From Chryseobacterium sp. OSA05B (GTDB lineage Bacteria > Bacteroidota > Bacteroidia > Flavobacteriales > Weeksellaceae), in the NCBI RefSeq assembly GCF_019970065.1, contig NZ_JAHXYH010000005.1, positions 308,115-372,114 on the forward strand: a stretch of 64,000 nt of DNA, in the 5' to 3' direction. Below, piece by piece: positions 26,455 through 35,467 of the stretch. The notes beneath the pieces were generated by a model. That model was not told the DNA's origin. It saw only the letters and a list, made by a program, of their open reading frames with translations, and ran no database searches. The translations under genes were made by a program, and so were the position numbers. Each line of letters begins with the position of its first letter. Position 1 is the first letter of the stretch.

Positions 26455-27588
26455 ATGAAAGCCAAAATAATTAACTATCTCATTGGTTTATTATTAGCCA
26501 TTTATTATTGCGTATATCTGCAAAATACCTATCTGCAGCTGGTCGTGAATAAAAATGACTGGCATCTTGGAGAATGGCTGATCAATTATCAGGATGGCGG
26601 ATTTAAACGAAGAGGATTCCTCGGAAGTTTATTTGTCTTCATCAATGAGCTCACCGGAGTTCATCTGGCCAATGTGGTTTTTATTTTCCTGTTTATCATT
26701 TACACGCTTTTCTTTATCCTTTTAATAAAATTCCTTTGGACGAATAAGAATACCCTTTTAACGATAAGTCTTTTACTACTGCCCGCAGGTTTGGGAATGG
26801 TTTTAAAAGATCACACCATCATCCCTAAAAAAGAGATTCTATTCTTTCTCTTTTATCTTATATATCTTCTATGTCTACGGTCTAAAATGATGATCAAAGA
26901 TTATGTGATTACTATTTTTATTGTCGTTGCTTTGCTCATCCACGAAGCGGCATTTTTTTATCTGCCGTTTGTAAGCCTTGCCTACTTTGTAAAAACCACT
27001 GCGCCAACGGTCCACAAAATAAAAAAAATAGTCTTTTACCAGCTAGTTCCCGCTACACTTGCTATGTTGCTGTTGTACCGATTCGGGCTCAACATCAAAA
27101 CTGAAAATACTGTATTATTTTTTAAAGATCATGGTTATCTCTTAAAAGAATTAAAAATATATGATTATTATGAATCTGATTTTGATGTCTTGAGTATCTA
27201 TAAGACCTATCTGTATGGCTATGTGACGTACAGCATCAGTCTATTTCTGGGTGCCCTTACTGTATTCATCTACTGCAGGCTGAATAAGATTAAAATCAAT
27301 CCTGTTTTTCTTATCATACAGATCATTTTCGTGATTCCATTATTTATTAAGGGCTTCGATTGGGGCAGATGGATTAATATTTTCTTTTCTTTGCTAACCC
27401 TTTTTATAATCGGAGAAAAGCAATTAGTCAGCCATTGGAAAAAAGACCTTATTGCAGTATTATTAATTATCTTTAATTCTTTTTGGAAGATGATGGCGTT
27501 TTATCAGGGATTCTCAAGCTTTACACTGCTTGATGTTTTGATAAAAAAAGTGTACTATTTTTTATATTTTAATCTATTTCGCGGATGA
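26455..27588 (+). CDS. Polytopic membrane protein, paralogue 1 (possible polymerase or GT-C-like enzyme)
   Basis: This 377-residue protein is almost entirely hydrophobic with about ten membrane segments. Conserved polar islands are GEWLINYQDGGFKRRGFLGS (residues 38-57), LLIHEAAFFYLPF in the middle, and GFDWGRWINIFF in the C-terminal third. A conserved acidic/Arg loop after the first segment, and a His-Glu within a membrane helix, fit a membrane enzyme acting on a lipid-linked substrate, such as a Wzy polymerase or a GT-C transferase. I do not recognise a defined family. Its stop overlaps the start of a paralogue by 4 nt. Confidence 0.75.
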   Translation: MKAKIINYLIGLLLAIYYCVYLQNTYLQLVVNKNDWHLGEWLINYQDGGFKRRGFLGSLFVFINELTGVHLANVVFIFLFIIYTLFFILLIKFLWTNKNTLLTISLLLLPAGLGMVLKDHTIIPKKEILFFLFYLIYLLCLRSKMMIKDYVITIFIVVALLIHEAAFFYLPFVSLAYFVKTTAPTVHKIKKIVFYQLVPATLAMLLLYRFGLNIKTENTVLFFKDHGYLLKELKIYDYYESDFDVLSIYKTYLYGYVTYSISLFLGALTVFIYCRLNKIKINPVFLIIQIIFVIPLFIKGFDWGRWINIFFSLLTLFIIGEKQLVSHWKKDLIAVLLIIFNSFWKMMAFYQGFSSFTLLDVLIKKVYYFLYFNLFRG

Positions 27589-28724
27589 AACCAAAACCAG
27601 TTACTTATATAATCAGCATCGTATTGGCAATTTATTATTTTGTTAGTATCAAAACCACCTATTCACTTATTGTGGAGAATAAAGGAGGATGGTATCTTGG
27701 AGAATGGCTGATCAACTATCAGGACGGAGGATTCAAGCGAAGAGGATTCTTCGGTACCCTTTTTATCGCAATTAATGAAATCACTAAAATTAATCTGGAG
27801 CACATCATCTTCGCCTTTTTGTTCTTAGTCTATACGCTATTCTTTTGTTTGCTAATTAAACTGTTCTGGAAAGAAAAAAACAATCTTCTGGTTCTTGCGC
27901 TTGTACTGCTGCCGGCAGGTTTCGGGATGATGGTAAAAGATCCTTCCATTGCATCAAAAAAAGAAATTATATTCTTTCTTTTCTACCTGATGTACATTCT
28001 TTGTCTTCGATCCAAAATCGTTGTGAAAGATTTTATCATTACCCTGTTCATTCTTATTGCTATTTTAACCCATGAAGCAGCCTACTTTTACATCCCTTTT
28101 GTAAGCTTCACCTATCTTGTGAAAAATAGTGGTTTATTATTGGATAAGATCAAAAAAATAGCCTTTTATCAACTGATTCCTGCCACCATTCTCATGCTCA
28201 TTCTTTATCAGTTCGGGATTAGTATCAATACAGAAAATTCCGTATTATTTCTAAAGAACCATGGATTAATCCTTGAAGAATTAGGCATTTATGAGTATGA
28301 CACGAAATACAATGTAGTAGATTTTTACAAACAAAATATATACAGTTATCAAACCTATATCATTAGCATCCTGATTGGCGCCTTTACTTTTTATGTCTAC
28401 TGCAGACTGAATAAAGTGAAAATCAGCAGACTGTTTTTAGTAGTACAGACCGCTTTTTTAATTCCCTTATTTTATCTGGCTTTGGACTGGGGAAGATGGG
28501 TTAATATCTTCTTTTCCCTGCTGACTATATTTATTGTTACAGACCAGAAATCAATTCTTACCAGGAAACAGGAAATCATGACCTTTCTGCTAATCCTGTT
28601 TAATCTTTCGTGGACCATGATGCTGAAGACTGAAGGCTTTTTAACCTTCCCGGCTCTTGACTCTTTACTGAAGAAAGCCTATTATTTTATTTACTACAAA
28701 ATTCATAATATATTTATCAATTAA
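27585..28724 (+). CDS. Polytopic membrane protein, paralogue 2 (possible polymerase or GT-C-like enzyme)
   Basis: This 379-residue protein matches the preceding gene along its whole length, with the same islands: GEWLINYQDGGFKRRGFFGT, LTHEAAYFYIPF and ALDWGRWVNIFF. It arose by tandem duplication, yet the two are well diverged outside these islands, so both are probably kept for distinct functions. The 4-nt start-stop overlap with its neighbour indicates translational coupling. Both genes look even richer in A and T than their neighbours, which may reflect the hydrophobic codons. Confidence 0.75.
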   Translation: MKPKPVTYIISIVLAIYYFVSIKTTYSLIVENKGGWYLGEWLINYQDGGFKRRGFFGTLFIAINEITKINLEHIIFAFLFLVYTLFFCLLIKLFWKEKNNLLVLALVLLPAGFGMMVKDPSIASKKEIIFFLFYLMYILCLRSKIVVKDFIITLFILIAILTHEAAYFYIPFVSFTYLVKNSGLLLDKIKKIAFYQLIPATILMLILYQFGISINTENSVLFLKNHGLILEELGIYEYDTKYNVVDFYKQNIYSYQTYIISILIGAFTFYVYCRLNKVKISRLFLVVQTAFLIPLFYLALDWGRWVNIFFSLLTIFIVTDQKSILTRKQEIMTFLLILFNLSWTMMLKTEGFLTFPALDSLLKKAYYFIYYKIHNIFIN

Positions 28725-28731
28725 TGCGTGT

Positions 28732-29661
28732 ATGAAAATACCTGAGATCTATATCATCATCGTCACCTACAATGCCATGAAATGGGCAGAACGCTGCTTT
28801 ACGAGCCTGAGAAAATCTTCGGTTCCCGTGAAATGTATTGTGGTAGATAACGGATCTGTGGATAGCACTCAGGAATATATCAGAAATAATTTCCCTGAAG
28901 TAGATTTTACCCAATCCGAAACCAATCTGGGTTTTGGGAAAGCCAATAATATAGGCATTGAAAAAGCATACAAAAACGGAGCAGATTTTTTTTATCTGAT
29001 GAATCAGGACGCATGGCTGTATGAAGACAGCATGGAAAAAATGCTGGAAGTATATCAGAATCATCCCCGTCAGGAAGAAGTGGGAATCATAAGCCCCATC
29101 CATATAGACGGAACAGAAAAATACATGGATATTTTCCTGGATCAGTATATTGCTAAGAACTACGAAAAGACCAGAATGATCTCAGATCTTTATTTTCAGA
29201 CCCTGAAACCCTGGTATGAGATTCATTTTATCAATGCCGCACACTGGCTTCTCCCGAGAAAGACAATAGAATCTGTAGGCGGCTTCAATCCCTATTTTTT
29301 CCATTATGGAGAAGATGACGAATATGTCAACAGGGTGCATTTTCACAACATGAAAGTGATTCTGGTTCCGGGAAGTAAAGTGGTGCACGACGGTGTTCAA
29401 CTACTTCATAAAATAGATTTTACAAAGTTTGAAGATGTAAGAATAGAGATCAATGCTATGAATCCCAACCTTCCCAATGGTCTTCAGCTTGAAAAAAGAT
29501 CTCTCCAGCAGAGTATGTTTAAAAATATCATCACCGGAAACTTTGACACCTATAAAAAGCTGTCGAAAAAGTATAAGAAAATCTCGTCAGACAGTGCAAA
29601 ATTAAGCAGTTTCAGAAATCAGGTGATGCAGAAAGGTCCGGCTTTTCTTAATCTGTCGTAA
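28732..29661 (+). CDS. Glycosyltransferase family 2 (rhamnosyltransferase-like), paralogue B
   Basis: This 309-residue GT-A enzyme has IYIIIVTYNAMKWAERCFTS, VVDNGSVDSTQEYI, LGFGKANNIGIEKA and LMNQDAWLYEDS. All have close counterparts in the protein at 23724, and the AAHWLLPRKTIESVGGFNPYFF segment is also shared. It probably uses a related donor or makes a related linkage. It follows the second membrane-protein paralogue by 7 nt. Confidence 0.9.
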   Translation: MKIPEIYIIIVTYNAMKWAERCFTSLRKSSVPVKCIVVDNGSVDSTQEYIRNNFPEVDFTQSETNLGFGKANNIGIEKAYKNGADFFYLMNQDAWLYEDSMEKMLEVYQNHPRQEEVGIISPIHIDGTEKYMDIFLDQYIAKNYEKTRMISDLYFQTLKPWYEIHFINAAHWLLPRKTIESVGGFNPYFFHYGEDDEYVNRVHFHNMKVILVPGSKVVHDGVQLLHKIDFTKFEDVRIEINAMNPNLPNGLQLEKRSLQQSMFKNIITGNFDTYKKLSKKYKKISSDSAKLSSFRNQVMQKGPAFLNLS

Positions 29662-29708
29662 ATTAGCCTGAACATAAACGAAAAATAAATGATGAAAAAT
29701 AGAATATT

Positions 29709-31517
29709 ATGTGTGGAATAGCAGGAATCATAAGCAGTAATGCCAGAAACTATCAGGAGGAAATACGGAAAATGACGGATTCTATGATACACCGCGGCCC
29801 GGACTCTTCGCATTATGAATTTTATGACCATGCGGCTTTGGGCCACCGCAGGCTTTCCATTATCGATCTTTCCGAAAATGGAAAACAGCCCATGTTCTCA
29901 AGTACCAAAAATGAGTGTATTGTCCTCAACGGTGAGATCTACGGCTATCTGGATATTAAGAAAAAATATGGGGAATATCCTTTTCATGGAGGTTCAGACA
30001 CAGAAGTTATCCTGGCTATGTACCAGAGAAAAAAGGAAAACCTCATCCATGATCTTCCGGGAATGTTCGCTTTCGCCATCTGGGATGACCAGCAACAGCA
30101 ACTGTTCTGCGCCAGAGACAGATTTGGGGAAAAACCCTTCTACTACGCGATAGGAAACAATAATGAATTTATTTTCGCATCAGAAATCAAAGCTATTTTA
30201 GCCTCCGGATTAATACAGCCTAAAGTAAGTTCTGAAGCCCTCTCCCACTATCTTCAATATGGATATGTAAGCACTTATCAGAGTATTTACAGTAATATTT
30301 TCACCCTTCCTCCTGCTCACCAGCTGATCTGGAAAGATGGAAAAATTACGGTTTCCCGTTACTACAGCCTTCCCGCAAAAGACAGAACGTTAAGTCTCTC
30401 TGACGCTAAAGAAGAATTTCAATATCTGCTGAAAAGTGCGGTAAAAAAACAGCTTATTGCCGATGTACAGGTAGGAAGTTTCCTGAGTGGAGGCCTGGAT
30501 TCTTCATCGATAGTCGCTATGGTAGATGAATTTCTGCCTCATCAGACCACCATCAGCTTTGGATATGACCATAAAGACAATGAGCTGAAATATGCCAAAG
30601 AAATTGCCGAGAAATACCATACCAACCATATAGAAGTTCACGAAAAAAAAGAAGACCTTGTTGCCTCTCTGCTGAAAATCTCCCCGTTTTTTGATGAACC
30701 TTTTGCTGATGCCTCATTTATCCCGCATTATGAGATCTGTAAATACGCCCGACAAAATCTTACGGTCGTATTATCAGGAGATGTTGGAGATGAACTTTTC
30801 GGCGGATATCATTTCTATACCGTTGAAAATAAATTAAAAAAGCATTTCAGCTATAAAAATATAGTGGCCCAGTTTGGTCTGAATCTGTATCAAAAAATAA
30901 GACCAACGTCTTATCTGACGCAGAAAAACTTAGAACATTCATCCATCCTGGATTTCCACCTGAACGAAGTGAGAAATGCATTTAACAAAAAAGAGCGCAA
31001 TCTCCTCGGCGTTAAAGCCAATTATCTTCAGGATTACAGTTTTACCCCTGATCCCGATTCTCTTAATGACATTATGAGAGTGGATCTGGAAAACTATGTT
31101 CCCGCCAATATGATGGTAAAATCAGACAGAATGGCTATGGCCAATTCACTGGAAGTACGGACGCCTTTCCTGGATCTGGATTTTGCAGAATTCTGTATCC
31201 AGCTTCCTGATCAGCTTAAACTGGACGAGAAAAATGACAAAATCATTCTTCGTGAAGCCATGGGATCTTACTGGACGGAAACTATCAGACAACGTCATAA
31301 GCAGGGATTCGGATTAGGAGTGAAAAATTGGTTTGCAGAAGAAAACCTGATGAATCTTTCCAATGATCTGCTTCATAACTCCAATCATAAAGTGTTTAAT
31401 TTCATTGATTATAAAGCCACCCAGCAGTTCCTGAATAAGGATGAAAAACACTGGAACCTGTTGCAGCTTGCCCTTTGGGCGGATAATATCAATCAGTCTT
31501 ATAATATTCCGCAATGA
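29709..31517 (+). CDS. Asparagine-synthase-like glutamine amidotransferase
   Basis: This 602-residue protein starts with MCGIAG, so Cys2 is the glutaminase nucleophile after Met removal. The N-terminal glutaminase domain has RGPDSSHYE, LGHRRLSIIDLS and NGEIYG. The C-terminal ATP-dependent synthetase domain has the PP-loop SGGLDSSS (near residue 259), SGDVGDELFGGY and EVRTPFLDLDF. It could make asparagine, but its place among glycosyltransferase genes suggests amidation of a carboxyl group of a sugar such as glucuronic acid, as for homologues in other O-antigen loci. ugd in the same locus would supply the uronic acid. Its stop overlaps the next GT2 start by 4 nt. Confidence 0.88.
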   Translation: MCGIAGIISSNARNYQEEIRKMTDSMIHRGPDSSHYEFYDHAALGHRRLSIIDLSENGKQPMFSSTKNECIVLNGEIYGYLDIKKKYGEYPFHGGSDTEVILAMYQRKKENLIHDLPGMFAFAIWDDQQQQLFCARDRFGEKPFYYAIGNNNEFIFASEIKAILASGLIQPKVSSEALSHYLQYGYVSTYQSIYSNIFTLPPAHQLIWKDGKITVSRYYSLPAKDRTLSLSDAKEEFQYLLKSAVKKQLIADVQVGSFLSGGLDSSSIVAMVDEFLPHQTTISFGYDHKDNELKYAKEIAEKYHTNHIEVHEKKEDLVASLLKISPFFDEPFADASFIPHYEICKYARQNLTVVLSGDVGDELFGGYHFYTVENKLKKHFSYKNIVAQFGLNLYQKIRPTSYLTQKNLEHSSILDFHLNEVRNAFNKKERNLLGVKANYLQDYSFTPDPDSLNDIMRVDLENYVPANMMVKSDRMAMANSLEVRTPFLDLDFAEFCIQLPDQLKLDEKNDKIILREAMGSYWTETIRQRHKQGFGLGVKNWFAEENLMNLSNDLLHNSNHKVFNFIDYKATQQFLNKDEKHWNLLQLALWADNINQSYNIPQ

Positions 31518-32452
31518 TTGAAATCTCTGTTATCATACCCGTTTACAACGCCGGTGATTTTCTTGAAAAAGCAGTTCATTCTGCTGCACAATTTGACGAA
31601 GTAAAAGAAATCATTCTCGCTGAAGACCGATCTACAGATAACTCCCTGGACATCTGCAGAAGACTGGCTAGGGAAATTCCTAAAGTCAAGCTGTTTCAGC
31701 ACCCGAATGGTGAAAACCGCGGTGCCGGTGCCTCAAGAAATCTGGGGATCGAGAATGCAACCTCTGAGTTTATCGCATTTTTAGATGCTGATGACTACTA
31801 CCTTTCCAATAGATTTGATGCAGAAAAAGAGCTTTTCACAGATCCGAAAATTGAAGGTGTTTTTGGTGCGATCGGTACAGAATATTTAACAGAAAAAGGG
31901 AAACAGGAATTCGAGTCTAAATTCAAGGAAATTTCTTTAAGTACAGTGGAATATCCGGCGGAAGGAGAAGAGGTTTTCCGGGGACTTTTAAGTTTAACAC
32001 CTAAAACTTTCGGTACATCATTCCACCTGAATTCACTGACCGTGAGAAGAGATTCTCTGAAGCATAATAACATCCGTTTTAATGAATCTCTCCGTGTTCA
32101 TCAGGATTCAGAACTGATCATCAGGCTGGCTTACCACTGTCACCTGAAAACCGGTGTTATCGATAAAGCTATTGCCATAAGAGGAATTCACGACGACAAC
32201 AGAATTACAAAAATCATAAAATATACCCCACAGTATAACCAGAGACAACTGCTTTTCTGGAAATCTATGAATGACTGGGCTGTTTCTCAGCAAATCGCTC
32301 CGGAATACAGAAAGAGAATTTATTTAATTTATAAATCATTCGATCTGTCTTTGAAAAAGGGATTGGCAAAATATGGAAGCATTTTTCTTGAAATATTGAA
32401 AAATCCGGACTTATTAAAGACGAAATACCGCTTCACCTACTACAACAGATAA
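31514..32452 (+). CDS. Glycosyltransferase family 2, quartet member 1
   Basis: This 312-residue GT-A enzyme has EISVIIPVYNAGDFLEKAVHSA, AEDRSTDNSLDI near residue 37, NRGAGASRNLGIE near residue 68, and AFLDADDYYLSNRFDAE near residue 90 with the metal-binding DAD. LRVHQDSELIIRLA near residue 195 fits the catalytic acidic motif and AIRGIHDDNRITK follows. It is most similar to the next gene and more distantly to those at 34433 and 35468. It is coupled to the amidotransferase gene by a 4-nt overlap. Confidence 0.92.
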   Translation: MIEISVIIPVYNAGDFLEKAVHSAAQFDEVKEIILAEDRSTDNSLDICRRLAREIPKVKLFQHPNGENRGAGASRNLGIENATSEFIAFLDADDYYLSNRFDAEKELFTDPKIEGVFGAIGTEYLTEKGKQEFESKFKEISLSTVEYPAEGEEVFRGLLSLTPKTFGTSFHLNSLTVRRDSLKHNNIRFNESLRVHQDSELIIRLAYHCHLKTGVIDKAIAIRGIHDDNRITKIIKYTPQYNQRQLLFWKSMNDWAVSQQIAPEYRKRIYLIYKSFDLSLKKGLAKYGSIFLEILKNPDLLKTKYRFTYYNR

Positions 32453-32454
32453 CC

Positions 32455-33399
32455 ATGGAAATCTCAGTAATTATTCCTGTATACAATGCGGAAAAGTATA
32501 TTTCCAAAGCCGTGGAGTCCGCCCTGCAGCTGAAGGAAGTTAAGGAAGTGATCCTGATCGAGGACCAGTCTCCAGACAATTCGCTTTCAATATGCCAGGA
32601 ACTTGCTCAGCAAAATGAAAGGGTAAAGCTTTTTCAGCATCCGGACAAAGGTAACCATGGCGCCGGAGCCAGCAGAAATCTGGGTCTTGAAAAAGCTTCA
32701 GGCATTTTCATTTCATTTCTGGATGCCGATGATTATTTTCTTCCCAACAGATTCCATGCGGAAAGACAACTTTTTAACGACCCCAGGGTAGAAGGTGTAT
32801 TCAATGCCATCGGCACGGAATTTTTAACGAACAAAGGCAAAGAAGAGTTTCTATCCAACATCAATGATACTTATCTGCTGACCGTCAATTATCCCGCGGA
32901 AGGTCCTGAAGTTTTTAAAGGATTATTGGGCCAGACTCCAAAAACATTCGGCACGTTTTTTACACTGGATGCCCTTACCGTAAGAACATCCGCTCTTGAA
33001 AAAAGCGGTTTAAAATTTAACGAAGATTTACGGGTTCATCAGGATTCCGATTTTATTATCAAACTGGCCTATCACTGCTATTTAAAAGCCGGAATTATAG
33101 ATGAAGCTGTTGCCATGAGGGGCATCCATGATGACAACAGGATCACCAAGATCAAAAAATATTCCCGGCAGTATAATCAGAGGCAGTTTCTTTTCTGGAA
33201 TTCACTGTATCAGTGGGCTCAGGCCAATACAATGGACCATGATGCAAAACAACATATCAGTCTGCAAAAAAAAGCTTTTGAGCTTTCTTTAAAAAAAGGA
33301 TTTCCCAAAGCAAAAACTCTTTTTGCCGCCATTCTAAAAAATCCCAACATTCTAAAAACCAAATACAGATTTACTTACACCCATCATGAAGCTCAATAA
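32455..33399 (+). CDS. Glycosyltransferase family 2, quartet member 2
   Basis: This 314-residue GT-A enzyme carries EISVIIPVYNAEKYISKAVESA, IEDQSPDNSLSI, GAGASRNLGLEKA and SFLDADDYFLPNRFHAE. LRVHQDSDFIIKLAYH and AMRGIHDDNRITK are shared with the preceding gene, as are TNKGKEEF and the QTPKTFGTFF region. It begins 2 nt after the stop of quartet member 1, and its own end overlaps the next gene by 14 nt in another frame. Confidence 0.92.
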   Translation: MEISVIIPVYNAEKYISKAVESALQLKEVKEVILIEDQSPDNSLSICQELAQQNERVKLFQHPDKGNHGAGASRNLGLEKASGIFISFLDADDYFLPNRFHAERQLFNDPRVEGVFNAIGTEFLTNKGKEEFLSNINDTYLLTVNYPAEGPEVFKGLLGQTPKTFGTFFTLDALTVRTSALEKSGLKFNEDLRVHQDSDFIIKLAYHCYLKAGIIDEAVAMRGIHDDNRITKIKKYSRQYNQRQFLFWNSLYQWAQANTMDHDAKQHISLQKKAFELSLKKGFPKAKTLFAAILKNPNILKTKYRFTYTHHEAQ

Positions 33400-34384
33400 T
33401 CTCCAAATATTAAGAGGCATATCCGCTTTGCTGGTGTGCTGTTTTCACTTCAGAGAATATATCAATTTTGAAGATCTTCCCCTTGGGGATATTCTGTTTA
33501 GAAAAGGGAGTATCGGGGTGAGCATTTTTTTTGTGATCAGCGGGTTTATCATGGCGTTTACCACTTTAAAAAAGGATTTCAGTATTAATACTTCAAAGGA
33601 AATCAAGTTGTTCTATAAACGAAGAATCATCAGGATTGTCCCCCTTTATTTTCTGCTTTCCGCAGGATGGATGGTGATTGGAGGAACGCTGATGTACTAT
33701 TTTCATGGTGAAGGTTTAAAAAGATTTATCTATTCCGTTTTATTTCTTCCCCAAAAGGACACGTTCCCTGTACTCTACCTTGGCTGGTCTCTGAATTACG
33801 AGATGTTTTTTTACCTGATATTCGGCTTATCCCTGTTCTTCAAAAAAGGAAGATATATTTTTATTTCCCTATTCTTCATTGCCACTTATATAGCAGGCCT
33901 TTTATTTCCAACTGAAAATGCTTATCTGAAGATGGTTTCCAGTCACCTCAACTTATATTTTGTGGTGGGAATCCTGTTTGCCCTTTTACTGGACAAAATT
34001 TCTATCAGTAAAATCTGGGCTCTGATATTGTGTATCAGCAGTATTCTTTTATTTTCAGCATTCTTCTTTGATTTTATAGCCGTATCAGACAGTGTATTGG
34101 TATTATTTGTTGTATCTTTATTCGTGTTATCGTTTTTACTGTTGGACTACACGCTCCATTTCAAAGGGAACAGATTGCTTATCTTTTTAGGTGATATTTC
34201 CTATTCCCTGTATCTTTCACACCCCTTTGTAGAGCTGTTTTTCAGACGATTTAAGGTAGAAGGATATCTCAATATCCCATATTTTGTATTAAAATTGATT
34301 ATTGTCATCGGCGTTGCCGCATTTTTATATTATTTTGTAGAGAAAAAAATAACTGAATATTTAAAGCTTAAATTAAAAGCATAG
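33386..34384 (+). CDS. Acyltransferase family 3 (OafA/NodX-like), copy 1
   Basis: This 332-residue integral membrane protein has about ten hydrophobic segments and the family start LNNLQILRGISALLVCCFHFREY, with the histidine of the R-x10-H type motif. GVSIFFVISGFIMAF, LYLGWSLNYEMFFYLIFG and ISYSLYLSHPFVELFF are further family motifs. Such enzymes O-acetylate surface polysaccharides or lipids using cytoplasmic acyl-CoA. It overlaps the preceding GT2 by 14 nt and is followed by another GT2 after 48 nt, so it is part of the glycan operon. A second member lies at 42163. Confidence 0.92.
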   Translation: MKLNNLQILRGISALLVCCFHFREYINFEDLPLGDILFRKGSIGVSIFFVISGFIMAFTTLKKDFSINTSKEIKLFYKRRIIRIVPLYFLLSAGWMVIGGTLMYYFHGEGLKRFIYSVLFLPQKDTFPVLYLGWSLNYEMFFYLIFGLSLFFKKGRYIFISLFFIATYIAGLLFPTENAYLKMVSSHLNLYFVVGILFALLLDKISISKIWALILCISSILLFSAFFFDFIAVSDSVLVLFVVSLFVLSFLLLDYTLHFKGNRLLIFLGDISYSLYLSHPFVELFFRRFKVEGYLNIPYFVLKLIIVIGVAAFLYYFVEKKITEYLKLKLKA

Positions 34385-34432
34385 CATAAAGTAATATCCC
34401 TAAAAACACAAATATTATTTTAACTGTTCCCA

Positions 34433-35377
34433 ATGAAAGTATCAGTAATTATTCCCGTATACAATGCGGAGAAATTTGTGTCTCATGCTGTAGAATCGGC
34501 GCTTCAGTTTGATGAAGTTGCTGAAGTCATCCTGATTGAAGACCAATCTCCGGACAACGCACTGCAGGTATGTCAGCAACTGGCTGAAAAATATGAAAGA
34601 GTTAAGCTTTATCAACATCCGGACAAGGGCAATCATGGTGCTTCAAGCAGCAGAAATTTAGGTATAGGAAAAGCTACCGGAGATTTCATCGCTTTTTTAG
34701 ATGCTGATGACTACTACCTTCCCAACCGCTTTGATGCGGAAAAAAAACTTTTCAAAAATCCTGAAGTGGAAGGTGTTTACGGTGCACTTGGTGTACACTA
34801 TTATTCTGAAAAAGCCAGGGAACAATATTACAGGATATTCAGGGACAGGCTGACTACCGTTTACAAGAAGCATCATCCGAGAGATCTGTTTTTCGGGCAG
34901 ATTCATATGCTGGGAACATTCGGTCTTTTCAGCATTGATACTCTGACCCTACGCAGGGAACCTTTAATGAAAAAAATGGATGTGCTTTTCAAAGGCCATT
35001 TAAGACTTCATGAAGATACAGAGTTCCTTTTCCGCCTGTCATATTATCTCGATCTGTATCCCGGAAGCATTGATAAAGCCGTTGCGATACGGGGCGTACA
35101 CGAACATAACAGAATAACAAAAGTGGATACCCGCGTCATAGATCCGGCTATCTCCAGAGCTTTGTTATGGAATGAAATCTATCAGTGGGCCCAGACAGAA
35201 GGTACGGTTCCTGAAAAGGCAGTTACTCACATCAAAAGAATGCACCGCAGTTTTGAAATAGCCAAAGCTCCCCGATTAAAAAAATGGGGAATGGTGGTAA
35301 AATACCTGCTCACGGATTACAGAAGTATCCGGTCCGGATTGTACAATATTAATTTTAAACGTTCATTAATTTCTTAA
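34433..35377 (+). CDS. Glycosyltransferase family 2, quartet member 3
   Basis: This 314-residue GT-A enzyme has KVSVIIPVYNAEKFVSHAVESA, IEDQSPDNALQV, GASSSRNLGIGKA and AFLDADDYYLPNRFDAE. In place of the QTPKTFGT region of members 1 and 2 it has GQIHMLGTFGLFSID. LRLHEDTEFLFRLSYYLDLYPG is shared almost exactly with member 4 at 35468. Members 3 and 4 are thus the closer pair. Confidence 0.92.
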   Translation: MKVSVIIPVYNAEKFVSHAVESALQFDEVAEVILIEDQSPDNALQVCQQLAEKYERVKLYQHPDKGNHGASSSRNLGIGKATGDFIAFLDADDYYLPNRFDAEKKLFKNPEVEGVYGALGVHYYSEKAREQYYRIFRDRLTTVYKKHHPRDLFFGQIHMLGTFGLFSIDTLTLRREPLMKKMDVLFKGHLRLHEDTEFLFRLSYYLDLYPGSIDKAVAIRGVHEHNRITKVDTRVIDPAISRALLWNEIYQWAQTEGTVPEKAVTHIKRMHRSFEIAKAPRLKKWGMVVKYLLTDYRSIRSGLYNINFKRSLIS

Positions 35378-35436
35378 CATAATAAAATTTCCGTAACAGC
35401 GTGAAATTAAAACACCTATAACGTTTTATACTTCAT

Positions 35437-35444
35437 TATCTTTG
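35437..35444 (+). promoter_or_regulatory. Promoter element before the last plus-strand GT2
   Basis: TATCTTTG matches TAnnTTTG and is followed by GTGG, about 24 nt before the ATG at 35468. The -33 box is not clear. A GTG at 35444 overlaps the element, so the ATG at 35468 is preferred as start. Confidence 0.45.
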
Positions 35445-35467
35445 TGGTTGCTTATTTTAGTACAAAA

